In this document: positions 8,896 to 18,931 of the stretch, one piece after another
How the letters are laid out: the number at the start of each line of letters is the position of its first letter
Numbering within the stretch: the stretch's first letter is position 1
Source: Halothiobacillus diazotrophicus
GTDB lineage: Bacteria; Pseudomonadota; Gammaproteobacteria; Halothiobacillales; Halothiobacillaceae
Assembly (NCBI RefSeq): GCF_001663815.1
Contig: NZ_CP016027.1
Span: forward strand, 930,001-994,000
Reading direction: 5' to 3'
Length of the DNA stretch: 64,000 nt
The notes under the pieces: model-generated
Told to the model about the DNA's origin: nothing
Seen by the model: only the letters and a program-made list of their open reading frames with translations
Databases searched by the model: none
Translations under genes and position numbers: made by a program

Positions 8896-9932
8896 AGACG
8901 GATCGCTTGCCAGTTCAGTACCTCCCCGGCCCGCAGGGGAATCAGTCGTTCCGCATCACCGACGTCGTAATACTCGGGTACCGGCTGCGCACGACGAATC
9001 AGGCGGATACGATGCTCATTGAGCGGCAACCGGTAGAAATTCGGGCCGTGGACGCTCGTGAATGCCTCGAGCCGATCCAACTTCCCGACCTGATCGAAGG
9101 CTTCGGCATACAGTTCCAATGCCGCGTAGGCGGTAAATGCCCCCGCGCAACCACAGGCGGATTCCTTGGCGTGCTGGGTATGCGGTGCGGAATCCGTCCC
9201 CATGAAGAATCGCGGATCGCCGGACGTCGCAGCGGCAACCAGTGCCTCGCGATGGCGCTCGCGCTTCAGAACCGGCAGGCAGTAGTAGTGCGGACGGATA
9301 CCGCCCACCAGCATGGCATTGCGGTTGTACAGCAGATGATGGGCCGTGATGGTTGCGCCGACCTGACCGTCCTGCGCCTGCACGAAGGTCGCGGCATCCT
9401 CCGTCGTGATGTGCTCCATCACGATGCGCAACGTGGGGAACCGCTCACGAATCGGCGTCAGGACCCGTTCGATGAAACGTGCTTCCCGGTCGAAAATATC
9501 CACCTTCGGATCCACCACCTCGCCATGCACCAGCAGGGGCAGTCCGGACCGCGCCAGTTCGGCAAGGAGGTGATCGATGGCCAGGGGATCGCGCACGCCC
9601 CGGTCCGAATTCGTCGTCGCACCGGCAGGATAGAGCTTGACTGCGTGGATGAAGGGGTTCTCGGCCGCGCGAGCCAACTCGTCGACCGTCGTCTGTTCGG
9701 TCAGGTAGAGGGTCATCAGCGGTTCGAAACCGGTATCGGCCGGGACGGCCGCAAGAATTCGATCCCGGTAGGCCAGCGCCTCGTCGACCCGTGCCACCGG
9801 CGGCACGAGATTGGGCATGACGATGGCACGGGCGCACTGACGAGCCGTGAATGGCGCGGCGACCGCAAGCATGTCGCCGTCGCGCAAATGGACGTGCCAG
9901 TCATCGGGCTGGCGGATGATCAATTCATTCAT
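8892..9932 (-). CDS. pyrC: Dihydroorotase, type II
   Basis: Zinc-dependent cyclisation of carbamoyl-aspartate to dihydroorotate in pyrimidine synthesis. The metal-binding HVH is at residues 13-15 (DDWHVHLRDG), the carboxylated lysine is near 99 (HAVKLYPAGATTNSDRG), and later ligands are in LVHGEV, VMEHITTED and the catalytic Asp of GTDSAPHT. With the start at MNELIIRQPD it has 346 residues, like E. coli PyrC; a longer upstream extension of the frame has no support. It overlaps truD by four bases, which suggests one transcript. Confidence 0.95.
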   Translation of the reverse strand: MNELIIRQPDDWHVHLRDGDMLAVAAPFTARQCARAIVMPNLVPPVARVDEALAYRDRILAAVPADTGFEPLMTLYLTEQTTVDELARAAENPFIHAVKLYPAGATTNSDRGVRDPLAIDHLLAELARSGLPLLVHGEVVDPKVDIFDREARFIERVLTPIRERFPTLRIVMEHITTEDAATFVQAQDGQVGATITAHHLLYNRNAMLVGGIRPHYYCLPVLKRERHREALVAAATSGDPRFFMGTDSAPHTQHAKESACGCAGAFTAYAALELYAEAFDQVGKLDRLEAFTSVHGPNFYRLPLNEHRIRLIRRAQPVPEYYDVGDAERLIPLRAGEVLNWQAIRL

Positions 9933-10048
9933 AGACGTATTTGGCAAATCCAGAAAGAACCAGGCGGCAAACAGGACATCTGTGCCGCCTGGCGAGATAG
10001 GGCTCACGACGCACCGCAGCCCCTACATGAATCGGTGTGACGCCCAGC

Positions 10049-10531
10049 TTACCACGCAATGTACGCGTAGCCCTGCTCCTGATACTCCATCAGAGCCGCG
10101 GCGCCTACCTGCCGAATCTTGGCGAACGAGCGCATGTCCGAATCGCTGTAGCCAACGGTGCGCATCGTGTTGCCACAGGCATTCCATTTCACACCGTAAT
10201 TTTCAGAGAAGCCCTGGACGCGTTCGTAAATCAACTTGTTGACGTTCCGCTTCGGCTCCTTTGCCAGCAGGTGAATGCCGCCCGCGAACGCCACGACGGC
10301 AATCTGCACGTCCCCGCCGAATTCGGTGATCATGGCACTCATGGAGTTGAGGATGTGCGTCTGATATTCCACATCGTCATGGTTCAACTGATACACCACA
10401 TGATGCTTGGGCTTATCACCGGGGAACCGCAGATCATCCGCGGCCTCGGCCGTTTTGATTCCCAGCGCCGCACCGCCGGCGCCCGCCACGGCCGTCATGA
10501 AATTCCGGCGGTTTTTCAAAAAATCAGACAT
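10049..10531 (-). CDS. Tat-exported DsrE/DsrF-like family protein
   Basis: A 160-residue protein with a twin-arginine signal (KNRRNFMTAVAGAGGAALG) followed by a DsrE-like fold (HHVVYQLNHDDVEYQTHILNSMSAMITEFG, then VQIAVVAFAGGIHLL). DsrE-family proteins handle sulfur or act as small sulfur carriers, and exported versions are common in sulfur oxidisers. One Cys is visible (WNACGNTM), at the position typical of these periplasmic relatives. GGGAGTG precedes the ATG. It lies between pyrC and a glycosyltransferase on the same strand with no tight coupling. The physiological role is not known. Confidence 0.8.
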   Translation of the reverse strand: MSDFLKNRRNFMTAVAGAGGAALGIKTAEAADDLRFPGDKPKHHVVYQLNHDDVEYQTHILNSMSAMITEFGGDVQIAVVAFAGGIHLLAKEPKRNVNKLIYERVQGFSENYGVKWNACGNTMRTVGYSDSDMRSFAKIRQVGAAALMEYQEQGYAYIAW

Positions 10532-10572
10532 GATCAATCACTCCCCTGACAGAAATATTTGTTAAAACGAGT

Positions 10573-12144
10573 CTAGCGCATGCGCAACAGGACCACACCG
10601 CCCTGAGAAAACAGAACCTGGGCATCCAGCTCGTCTGCATACACCGCCCTAGTCAGCACCAGATCTCCGGATTCCGGCGCGTGCCTTGCCAGAATCTTGC
10701 CCGCATAGACACCGAAACTCGGCGTATTCATCCGGTACATGACGGCCGTCCCGGGCAAGTCGCGCGCCATCAGCCCCGCCGCCTTGATGGGCCCCTGCTG
10801 CAAAGCGTCCACGATCGGCAGCAATCGCCCATTCATCACGAGGGAAAAGGACAGCGCCACCGGCACCAGGATGACCGGCAGCGGCCAGGATCGCCGAAAA
10901 GCGGCGATGACCGACAATCCAAGAATGGTGCCCAGCAGCAGATACCAGCCTGGACCGAAATACAGGTTCCGATCCGCCAGCATCGCCTGCACATAGGCAG
11001 GCCGGATGCGATCGATAAACAGATCAAGCGCCCCGGGCAAGGCGAGCAGAATCAACAGCATGCCCCAGAAGGGCAACAGATACAGCCACCGGTTCCGGAT
11101 CGCGGGAAAGTACGTCGCCATCACCAGAATCAATCCAACCAGACCATAGTTCAGGTAGTGCGGCAATTTGGTGCCCGAAAAGGAAAACAGCAGCAGCACG
11201 AAACCGAACCAGAGCCAGCCAAATCGTTTGAGTGCCGCTTCCGCCGACAGTTCCGTCGCGGGCCTCAGAGACCAAGCGCCGTGGCGAACATCCTGGACGA
11301 GGCCCCCGATCGCCCGAACGACCAGCCCCGTGAACGGCAACAGGGCGATAAAGGTCACGACCGGGTAGAACCAGAATCCTGCGGAATGCCCTTCCATGGG
11401 CGCGCTGAAGCGTCCGACATTGTTCTTGAGGAAAAACCCGTCGATGAATGCCTGTCCCTCGCGGACGTATTCCAGGACATACCAGGGCAGCGCCAAAGCG
11501 AGAAACAGCAGAATGCCCCGCCAATCCAGGACCGCACGCCACCACGAGCCAAAGCGGCCGGTCGACAGATAGAACAACAGGCTGACCACTGCCGGAATCA
11601 CCACCGCGACCGGCCCCTTGGTAAGAAAACCGAGCGCCATGGCCACGAAGGCCCAGCGGATATAGGTGGCACGCCCCGTCTGCCAGTGGCGAAAAATGGC
11701 AAACATTGCCAGGGTCATGAAAAGCATCAATACGGCATCGGCAATAGCCGCCTTGCCGACGACGGTCGTCATCAGACTGGTGGCGGCGATCAGGGCCGCA
11801 TAGAAGGCACGTTCGCGATCAAGTACCTGTTGTCCGAATCGGTATATCGACCAGACCCAGAACGTCGAGGCCAGGGCCGAAGGCAGGCGAAAAGCCCATT
11901 CATTAAAGCCGAATACCATGGCCGAGGCCGCTTGCAACCAGTAGATCAGAATGGGTTTGTCGAAACGCGGCACGGTATTGAGATACGGCGTCACGAAATC
12001 GTGTCGCAGGAACATCTCGCGGGTCGCCGAGGTAAAAGCGCCCTCATCCAGATCGAATAGCGGGATACTGCCGATTTGCCAGTAAAAGCCGATGAACACG
12101 GCGACAGCGAGGATGAAATAGTGGATTGATCGAGTATGAGACAT
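10573..12144 (-). CDS. ArnT/PMT-like family 39/83 glycosyltransferase
   Basis: Polytopic inner-membrane GT-C glycosyltransferase of 523 residues that would transfer a sugar from a polyprenyl-phosphate donor to a lipid or protein on the periplasmic side. The first periplasmic loop carries the acidic catalytic motif (FDLDEGAFTSATREM) and then TPYLNTVPRFDKPILIYWLQ, both typical of the ArnT/PMT group. About ten further hydrophobic segments follow. It is 119 bp downstream of pilZ on the same strand. The acceptor cannot be deduced. L-Ara4N genes are absent here, so I do not call it ArnT itself. Confidence 0.85.
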   Translation of the reverse strand: MSHTRSIHYFILAVAVFIGFYWQIGSIPLFDLDEGAFTSATREMFLRHDFVTPYLNTVPRFDKPILIYWLQAASAMVFGFNEWAFRLPSALASTFWVWSIYRFGQQVLDRERAFYAALIAATSLMTTVVGKAAIADAVLMLFMTLAMFAIFRHWQTGRATYIRWAFVAMALGFLTKGPVAVVIPAVVSLLFYLSTGRFGSWWRAVLDWRGILLFLALALPWYVLEYVREGQAFIDGFFLKNNVGRFSAPMEGHSAGFWFYPVVTFIALLPFTGLVVRAIGGLVQDVRHGAWSLRPATELSAEAALKRFGWLWFGFVLLLFSFSGTKLPHYLNYGLVGLILVMATYFPAIRNRWLYLLPFWGMLLILLALPGALDLFIDRIRPAYVQAMLADRNLYFGPGWYLLLGTILGLSVIAAFRRSWPLPVILVPVALSFSLVMNGRLLPIVDALQQGPIKAAGLMARDLPGTAVMYRMNTPSFGVYAGKILARHAPESGDLVLTRAVYADELDAQVLFSQGGVVLLRMR

Positions 12145-12263
12145 ATTGGCTAGGTGTCAGTGGGAAGCAACGAAATCCCGTGGGCCGGGCGCCCGGTGAA
12201 CTGGCGCAGACTGGCGGCCGGAAAGGCGATTGGGAGAAACGCCCCTGTATGACCGGCAGACAC

Positions 12264-12605
12264 TCAAATGGTTGCAGTCGGGGTGTCCTTTCCCAGTGCG
12301 CCGGCAAGATAGGCCTCGATCTTCGCACGCGTCTGCCCCTTGTCCATCGGGCTGAACTGCACGCCAATCCCTGCGGTTTTCCCGCCCTGGGCCCCCTCCG
12401 GAGTTTGCCAGACCACCTTGACGGCCAACGCAATCCGCTCGGGATTGCCCATCATGGTCAGCGTCAGGAAAAGCTCCTTGCCGATGTCATGATGCAGATG
12501 TCCGGGAATGAACAGACCGCCGTTCTTGATGAACGGCATGTACGAACGGTACAACGTTTCCTTGTCCGGAATGTTGTGATGAATCATGCCGCCGCCGAGT
12601 GCCAT
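12264..12605 (-). CDS. pilZ: Type IV pilus assembly protein PilZ
   Basis: Small 113-residue PilZ-domain protein required for type IV pilus biogenesis. Characteristic blocks are NIPDKETLYRSYMPFIKNGGLFIPG, LFLTLTMMGNPERIALAVKVVW and GIGVQFSPMD. The classical c-di-GMP motif (RxxxR) is absent, as expected for true PilZ, which does not bind c-di-GMP and works with PilB and FimX-like proteins. A large GGDEF-EAL sensor lies just upstream on the other strand, so a functional link is possible but only positional. No holB or tmk neighbour is seen. Confidence 0.9.
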   Translation of the reverse strand: MALGGGMIHHNIPDKETLYRSYMPFIKNGGLFIPGHLHHDIGKELFLTLTMMGNPERIALAVKVVWQTPEGAQGGKTAGIGVQFSPMDKGQTRAKIEAYLAGALGKDTPTATI

Positions 12606-12845
12606 CCTGCTTCCCTCTTCCTGTTGGTGTTGCGTTTCGCGTTATTCTAGCAGCATGTCGACGCATCGCGTTTTTGCATTTCATGGACACACGAACACTT
12701 CGCGCATGATCTCCCAACTCATCCAAAACACCCTCCCGATGCCGATCCTGCAGCGGCGGAATCGATCGTCATCCTGCGATATAATGAAAATTGAACTATA
12801 ACTAGGGCCAAGCTGTTGAAATCCATCATGGATCATGGAGCGATC

Positions 12846-12875
12846 ATGACCACAAAGACGCATTCCACACCATGA
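12846..12875 (+). CDS. Nine-codon upstream ORF coupled to the GGDEF-EAL gene
   Basis: ATG at 12846 (after GGAGCG) opens MTTKTHSTP and stops with a TGA that overlaps the ATG of the large sensor gene as ATGA. The sensor start itself has no Shine-Dalgarno, so termination-reinitiation from this mini-ORF may set its translation. Confidence 0.4.
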   Translation: MTTKTHSTP

Positions 12876-15800
12876 GCAGTCGACTCGTGCAATGGCCCGG
12901 TGTTTTCTACCGGCTGTTGTTGACCTTGCCCCTGCTCATGCTGGTGGGCTGGGCCAGCTGGAATGAATCCACGCAATATCAACTCGCTGTCGAGCAAATC
13001 GATCGAGAAGCCGATCATGCGGGCCGGTTTTATGCCAACCGGATCGAAAATAGGCTGAACAGTGCCTACAAGGAACTGGAACTGATCGCGCCGTTGATCG
13101 CTGAAGCACCGAATCGGGACACGCCGACACCGCAAATCCAGCATATTCTCCAGCACCTCCAGCAACTGCATCCGGAAATCTATGCGATCGGCGTGGATGC
13201 GGGCAACGGGAAGACGCGCCTCTGGTCCACACCGGTCCAGCACCTGTTCCCCTACGAACCGGATGAACGCTTCACATCCCTGAAAGCCAACCCACAATGG
13301 CTGCTGGGCCCGGGACAGATCGTCAATCGCACGCCGTTGATCGCCCTGCGATACCGACCGTCCGCGCCGGACGGAGGTTCGGAGATCTCCGTCAACCTGA
13401 TCTATCGCTTGGGATATCTACTCGATTACCCCCCGGAGGAAAAGGCCTGGCAGTTCACCGTCGTCGACACCCGCAACAATCGGATACTCGGCATATGTCG
13501 CAACGGCACGCTGGATTTTCAGAAATCCCAATCACCGGAAGGAAAGGACACGGTCCCGATCCACGGATACCCCATGATCGTGCGGACCACCGGCACGGAG
13601 GCACTGGCCAAGCAGATCTACCGCCAAAGCGCCAAGAAACGCCTGGATCTCTACATCGGCATGTTCGTGCTGCTGGGGATTGCGGCATGGGGTATCTATA
13701 CCCTCCTTCGTCAGCGGGAACGCGATGCCGATCATCTGAAACGGCTCGCGGATATCAATGCGCTGCTGGCCCAGGTCAACCAGATCATCGCGGTGAGCCG
13801 TGACGAGACAGGGTTCATGGAGGAAATCTGCGCGCTTGCAGTCAAATATGGCGGGTTTCGCCTGGCTTTCATTGCGAAACCCGATAAAACCGGACAGTTC
13901 CAGATTCTGGCCGCCGCAGATTCAACCGGCTATACCCGGAACCTCCAGATCGTGACGGATCCGGAACTGCCGGAAGGTCAGGGTCCGGTCGGTACCGCCT
14001 GGCGAACGCAGCAACCGGTCTATGCCCAGGATCTGCGCAAGACGCCGGGATTCAATCCCTGGCTGCAGAAAGCCGAACAGTTCGGCATCCGGTCCAGCGC
14101 CACGATTCCCATTCGGAAAAACGGGGCAAGATGGGCGATTCTTGCCGCATACCATGCAGAAAATCAGGTATTCACGGGCGAACTGGAGCATCTGCTGGAG
14201 GATCTGGCCCAGGACATCACGCGGGGACTGAACTGGATCGAGACGCAACGGCGCGAAGCCGTGCTGCAAGCCACCCAACGCGCCCTGCTCGACAATACGC
14301 TGGCGGGTATCGCCATGGTGCGCGACCGCCACCTGATTCAGGTGACCGCCCGGCTCGTCATCATGCTGGGCTACGTCCACGCCGACGAATTGCTGGGACA
14401 GTCGACCCGCGTCATGTATGCCACCGACGCCGACTACGATCGGGTCGGCCAAGGGTACGAAAAGCTGCTCATCGACGGGAAGATCATGATCCCGGATGTC
14501 CGATTCGCCCGGAAGGACGGATCCACCATCATCTGCGATCTCTCGGCGAGCATGATCCAGGACGACGAACTCACCACGTCGGTCTGGACCATCCAGGACA
14601 TTACGAAGCGCCACAATCTACAGAAAGAACTCGCCAAAACCCTGGCCTATCAGCGCACGCTGTTCGACAACAACGCCGCAGCCTTGCTGACAGTGGATAC
14701 CGAAGGAAACATCACGGACGCCAACCCGGCACTCTGCCTGCTGACCGGGTATAGCCACGGGGAACTGGTGGGACACACCGCCGACATGCTGCAGGATGTC
14801 GCGGAGGCGCCGCAGTCCCTGACCATGCAGTTCAAGGCGCTCGCAGACGGCCCGGCTCACTCAGCACGCCAGGAGGGAACGATTCGTCACCGGGACGGGA
14901 CCATCCTGAACGTGGAGACCCTCGGCGCCAGCCTGACCCTGCCCGATGGACGGTCCGGCGCCATCTGGAGCCTGATCGACGTCACGGCGTTGCATCAGGC
15001 GAAACAGGAGATTGCCTACCAGGCCCTCCACGATACGCTGACGGGACTGCCTAACCGGCGCGCCCTCGAACAGCACCTGCCCCGCGCCATCGCCCGCGCG
15101 CAACGTCATGGCACGGTCGTCGCCGTCGGCATGCTCGATCTGGACGATTTCAAACCCGTCAACGACAACTTCGGCCACGAAAGCGGAGACACGCTACTGC
15201 GGGAACTGGCACAGCGGTTGAAAGCGCGATTGCGCAAGCAGGATCTGCTGGCTCGATTGGGCGGCGACGAGTTCGTCATCGTGCTCGAGGATCTCGAACA
15301 GGACCAGCTGCTGGTACAACTCGAAACGGCCCTGGACCGCCTTCATCAGTCGGTCGAGACGCCCTTTGACGTTTCAAAGGGCAAGCAGGCGAAGATCGGC
15401 ATGAGTCTGGGACTGGCCCTCTACCCGATCGACGGTGATCAGGGCGACAGCCTGTTGCGCCTCGCCGACGCCGCCCTCTATGCCTCCAAGACCAACAAAT
15501 CGACGCGCACGCAGTGGTGGCGAATCATCCATGACACGCCGCCTGCCGACAGTACCCGGACAGAGGCCAGGGAATCGTATTTCGATGCCTATTCCCCGGA
15601 GAGCCAGGCATTGATGCATCAGTGCGCCGCCTATCTCGACGAACATGCCGAACGGTTCGTTCGCCAATTTTACGCAGCGCTCAGGAGTAACCCGGGCGCA
15701 CAGAAAATCCTCGAGACAATCGCGCCGACGGGGCTTCCCAGACTGGTCACGATCCAGGTCGAGCATCTCCGCTTCCTCCTGAATCCCGAAACGACCCGCG

Positions 15801-17593
15801 CACAACTCGTTGCACGCGCCAAGCGCATCGGGACCGTCCATGCGCTGGTCGGCGTGGGTAGCCCGCTACTCATGCAGTCGATGAATCTGTATGGGAAACT
15901 GCTCAATGACTACCTGAATCAGGCGCCGTTGAACAGCCGCGAACGACACCAGATCATGATCGCCAGCGAGGCACGAATCCAGGACGATATCCTCGAGCAA
16001 CTCCAGGCCGGCGGCGCCACCATTCAGGAACACTTCGATCTGTTGACGCACCCACTCCCTCCGGCGGAAAGCCTGTGGGTCGAGGTCAAGACGCAGGAAA
16101 TCGAACGGCTTGGCCAACTGCCGGGCATCCAAGCCATCCTGCTGATGCGCCCGGATGCCGATGGCGTGTTCACGATCGAGGGTAGTGGCGGTCATCACGG
16201 AGCAACGCTGGCATCCCTGCTGAACGATCGCGAACGACGGGCCAATATCGATCCGGAATCCCCCCGGGGGAAAAGTCTCGCCGCCGAGGCATGGCGAACG
16301 CTGGATATCCAGAGCAGCCCCAACCTCCATCTGGACCCGCACTATGCCGAATGGCACGGCATCGCCACGCAACTCGAGGTCACTGCCGCAATATCCCTGC
16401 CGATCATGGACAGTAACAGACGGGTTATCGCCGTTCTGATGCTGTACGGCCGCTACCCGAATCAGTTCGAATCGGTGTGGATGCAGCAGTTCACCCGCAA
16501 TCTGCAGTTGCGCCTCAGCCAGGTCTGGCTGCTGTGCAACAATCCCGGACCGGTCATCAGTCAGCAACTGGCTCAGCACTACCGACGGGAACTCTTTTCC
16601 GGCGGACTGCGCGTGCACATGCAACCGATCCTGGATCTGCGCGATGGCTCATTGATCAAGGTCGAAGCCCTTGCCCGACTGGCCCGTCCAGATGGCACGA
16701 TCGTACCCCCAGGCGATTTTCTGCCCCTGCTGGGCGACAGCGAACTCGACCGTCTGTTCTGTCTGGTCATGGAGACTGCGCTGCCGTGGCTGCGACGCTG
16801 GGATCGGGACGGCATCACCGTCGATCTGTCGATCAATCTGTCACCAGGCACCCTGATCGATCCGGAATGCAGTCACTGGATCGAGGATGCGCTGAAACGG
16901 ACGGGCATTCCTGCCCAGCGCCTGACCCTGGAAATCCTCGAAACCCAGGGGTTGGACGAGCCTGCCCAGGACGCGGCCATCCGGAAACTGGTCGATATGG
17001 GTATTCCGCTGGCCATGGACGACCTCGGTTCCGGCTACAGCAGTCTGTATCGGCTGGCTACCCTCCCCTTCAACATCATCAAGATCGATCAGAGTCTGGT
17101 CACGCAATTGCGGGCGAATCCCGTGCAGACGATGAGCCTGATCTCCGCAATCATCCAGATGGGCAACGATTTCGACCAGACGGTCATCGTCGAGGGACTC
17201 GAGGAACGCGGGTTCATCGAGGTCGTCACCATCCTTGGCGCACAGTACGGCCAGGGGTATGGCTTGGCGCGTCCCATGCCCCCGGAGGAAATTCTCCCCT
17301 GGCTCGACGGACTGCCGCCACACCAGCCGACGCCCGGCTTCGATACCTATCTCGGCGCACTGGCCTACCACTGGTGGCTGATGCATACCGGCCGACGAAT
17401 TCACCCCGAGGACATGGTCAAATGCCCGCTCAACCGATTCCTGATCGACAAGGGGCATGGCGACAGCGAAGCCGCGACCTGGCACCGGGAAACCCACGCG
17501 GCTCAGGAAAACCGGACCGCGAGTCGGAACCTGCTTGTCTGGTTGGCCGAACACGTGCAAGCCGAGAGTCGTACCGAAAGCCCATTCGTCTGA
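12872..17593 (+). CDS. Membrane-anchored GAF-PAS-PAS-GGDEF-globin-like-EAL c-di-GMP sensor
   Basis: A 1573-residue inner-membrane signalling protein that could both make and degrade c-di-GMP. Helix 1 (about residues 10-30) and helix 2 (about 258-279) bracket a periplasmic sensor loop. Then come a GAF-like domain (about 300-460), two PAS domains (about 470-715) and a GGDEF domain (GGDEF near 797, with the RKQD inhibitory site five residues before). A globin-coupled-sensor-like helical domain follows (about 906-1050), with a candidate proximal His near 990 in RIGTVHALVG. A second GAF-like region and an EAL domain complete it (KVEALARL near 1265, DDLGSGYSSL, VEGLE). Key residues of both catalytic domains look intact. 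Confidence 0.88.
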   Translation: MSSRLVQWPGVFYRLLLTLPLLMLVGWASWNESTQYQLAVEQIDREADHAGRFYANRIENRLNSAYKELELIAPLIAEAPNRDTPTPQIQHILQHLQQLHPEIYAIGVDAGNGKTRLWSTPVQHLFPYEPDERFTSLKANPQWLLGPGQIVNRTPLIALRYRPSAPDGGSEISVNLIYRLGYLLDYPPEEKAWQFTVVDTRNNRILGICRNGTLDFQKSQSPEGKDTVPIHGYPMIVRTTGTEALAKQIYRQSAKKRLDLYIGMFVLLGIAAWGIYTLLRQRERDADHLKRLADINALLAQVNQIIAVSRDETGFMEEICALAVKYGGFRLAFIAKPDKTGQFQILAAADSTGYTRNLQIVTDPELPEGQGPVGTAWRTQQPVYAQDLRKTPGFNPWLQKAEQFGIRSSATIPIRKNGARWAILAAYHAENQVFTGELEHLLEDLAQDITRGLNWIETQRREAVLQATQRALLDNTLAGIAMVRDRHLIQVTARLVIMLGYVHADELLGQSTRVMYATDADYDRVGQGYEKLLIDGKIMIPDVRFARKDGSTIICDLSASMIQDDELTTSVWTIQDITKRHNLQKELAKTLAYQRTLFDNNAAALLTVDTEGNITDANPALCLLTGYSHGELVGHTADMLQDVAEAPQSLTMQFKALADGPAHSARQEGTIRHRDGTILNVETLGASLTLPDGRSGAIWSLIDVTALHQAKQEIAYQALHDTLTGLPNRRALEQHLPRAIARAQRHGTVVAVGMLDLDDFKPVNDNFGHESGDTLLRELAQRLKARLRKQDLLARLGGDEFVIVLEDLEQDQLLVQLETALDRLHQSVETPFDVSKGKQAKIGMSLGLALYPIDGDQGDSLLRLADAALYASKTNKSTRTQWWRIIHDTPPADSTRTEARESYFDAYSPESQALMHQCAAYLDEHAERFVRQFYAALRSNPGAQKILETIAPTGLPRLVTIQVEHLRFLLNPETTRAQLVARAKRIGTVHALVGVGSPLLMQSMNLYGKLLNDYLNQAPLNSRERHQIMIASEARIQDDILEQLQAGGATIQEHFDLLTHPLPPAESLWVEVKTQEIERLGQLPGIQAILLMRPDADGVFTIEGSGGHHGATLASLLNDRERRANIDPESPRGKSLAAEAWRTLDIQSSPNLHLDPHYAEWHGIATQLEVTAAISLPIMDSNRRVIAVLMLYGRYPNQFESVWMQQFTRNLQLRLSQVWLLCNNPGPVISQQLAQHYRRELFSGGLRVHMQPILDLRDGSLIKVEALARLARPDGTIVPPGDFLPLLGDSELDRLFCLVMETALPWLRRWDRDGITVDLSINLSPGTLIDPECSHWIEDALKRTGIPAQRLTLEILETQGLDEPAQDAAIRKLVDMGIPLAMDDLGSGYSSLYRLATLPFNIIKIDQSLVTQLRANPVQTMSLISAIIQMGNDFDQTVIVEGLEERGFIEVVTILGAQYGQGYGLARPMPPEEILPWLDGLPPHQPTPGFDTYLGALAYHWWLMHTGRRIHPEDMVKCPLNRFLIDKGHGDSEAATWHRETHAAQENRTASRNLLVWLAEHVQAESRTESPFV

Positions 17594-17831
17594 CCTCGAC
17601 ATCCCACGAAACGCACGACTTCCCCTGAACCTGACAGCCCATCAGGGATGGCCGACGAATCATCCCTGGCCCAGGAATCATCGGGCGATAAAACTTCTGC
17701 CCGCAAAATCGGTCACAACGTCAAAGGTTGATGGGGAAATTATTTATTTCACATACAATAGCGACTGCGCGAAAGACTGATTTCCCCCAGTCAACACCCG
17801 GTTCCACCAAAACGAAGACATCCGTCACACC

Positions 17832-18692
17832 ATGACAACCCCCATCGCCTCTGGCAAGTTTCTCGCCGGCAACGATTTTGCCGTGCTGGTGTTTTCCGGT
17901 CTTCGAAGCACCCATCTCGAACTTCAACCGCTACTCAAAGTCTTGCACGACGCCGGCTTTACGGTGGATGCCCCCCAACTCGACGGTTACGGCTTCGCCA
18001 CCGATCCTGCCGTCGGCAACTGGCGTCATTGGCTCGACCAGGCGCTCGAACGCTTCGACCAGCTCGCCGCACGCTATCCCCAGGTAGCCGTCTGCGGCCT
18101 GAGTATGGGGGCCACATTGGCATTGGCCGTCGCCGCCGAACGCGGCGAGCGGGTGTCGGCCGTCATTCCGCTCTCGACCACCCTGCATTACGACGGCTGG
18201 AACACGCCCTGGTACCGATTCCTGAGCCCGCTGGGGTATTTCACGCCACTGCGCCATCGCATGGTCATCCGCGAAACGCCGCCCTTCGGCCTGAAAAACG
18301 AGCGCCTGCGCGCCTGGATCGAACGTCAGGTAGCCGCCGAGCCCATCACGGCGGTCGGTGCGTCGGCGCTCTCGTTGCCGGCACTGCACGAAGCAGCACG
18401 ACTGATGCGCTTTACCCGACGGAATCTGAAACGGATCGTGGCCCCCACGCTGATCGTTCATGCGCTGGAAGACGACATCGCCCATATCCGGAGTGCCTAT
18501 GAAGTCCAGCGCAAGGTGGCCAGCCACCAGGTACAGCTCGTCAAGCTGGCGAACAGCTACCACATGGTCACGCTGGACTTCGAGCGGGATGCCGTCGCCC
18601 AACAAGTCACCCATTTCCTGCGGTTCTTCCAGAATCCGCCGGTCACCGCTTCTATTACCGCACCGATTCCGCTCGAAGGAGCACTGTCATGA
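17832..18692 (+). CDS. Alpha/beta hydrolase (carboxylesterase/monoacylglycerol-lipase type)
   Basis: A 286-residue serine hydrolase. The nucleophile elbow GLSMG places Ser91; the acid is probably the Asp in VHALEDDIAHI and the His is in LANSYHMVTLD. The oxyanion region begins VLVFSGLRSTHLE. It resembles bacterial esterases/thioesterases that release acyl chains. Its stop overlaps the start of the acyl-carrier-protein gene (ATGA), and a ketosynthase and Rieske oxygenase follow, so it probably acts as the thioesterase or acyl-transfer step of this four-gene pathway. That role is inferred from the operon only. Confidence 0.82.
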   Translation: MTTPIASGKFLAGNDFAVLVFSGLRSTHLELQPLLKVLHDAGFTVDAPQLDGYGFATDPAVGNWRHWLDQALERFDQLAARYPQVAVCGLSMGATLALAVAAERGERVSAVIPLSTTLHYDGWNTPWYRFLSPLGYFTPLRHRMVIRETPPFGLKNERLRAWIERQVAAEPITAVGASALSLPALHEAARLMRFTRRNLKRIVAPTLIVHALEDDIAHIRSAYEVQRKVASHQVQLVKLANSYHMVTLDFERDAVAQQVTHFLRFFQNPPVTASITAPIPLEGALS

Positions 18693-18925
18693 ACGATATC
18701 GAAGAACGACTCTATGCCCTGCTGATCCAGGAGATTCCCGTCTCGCGGGAAGGACTGACCCGGGACACCACCCTCGAGGAAATCGGCCTGGATTCCCTGG
18801 CGACCATCGAGTTCATGTTCCAGATCGAGGATCAGCTCGGCATCCGCTTCGATCAGACCGGCACGCCACCCAAGACCCTGGGCGACGTCTTCGACGAAGT
18901 GCACGCCAAGCTGGCTGAGGCCTGA
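18689..18925 (+). CDS. Acyl carrier protein
   Basis: A 78-residue carrier protein with the phosphopantetheine attachment Ser36 in EEIGLDSLATIEFMF. The acidic helix II (FMFQIEDQLGIRF) is like that of fatty-acid ACPs. It is not the housekeeping acpP, which normally sits between fabG and fabF and has a more conserved sequence; here it is wedged between a hydrolase (4-bp overlap) and a dedicated ketosynthase (6-nt gap). It presumably tethers the growing or modified acyl chain for those partners. GAAGGAG precedes the ATG. Confidence 0.92.
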   Translation: MNDIEERLYALLIQEIPVSREGLTRDTTLEEIGLDSLATIEFMFQIEDQLGIRFDQTGTPPKTLGDVFDEVHAKLAEA

Positions 18926-18931
18926 TCGTTC

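Noticed and set aside
12264-12605. pilZ product as the c-di-GMP receptor for the adjacent sensor
   Set aside because: The RxxxR binding motif is absent; true PilZ proteins of this type do not bind c-di-GMP.
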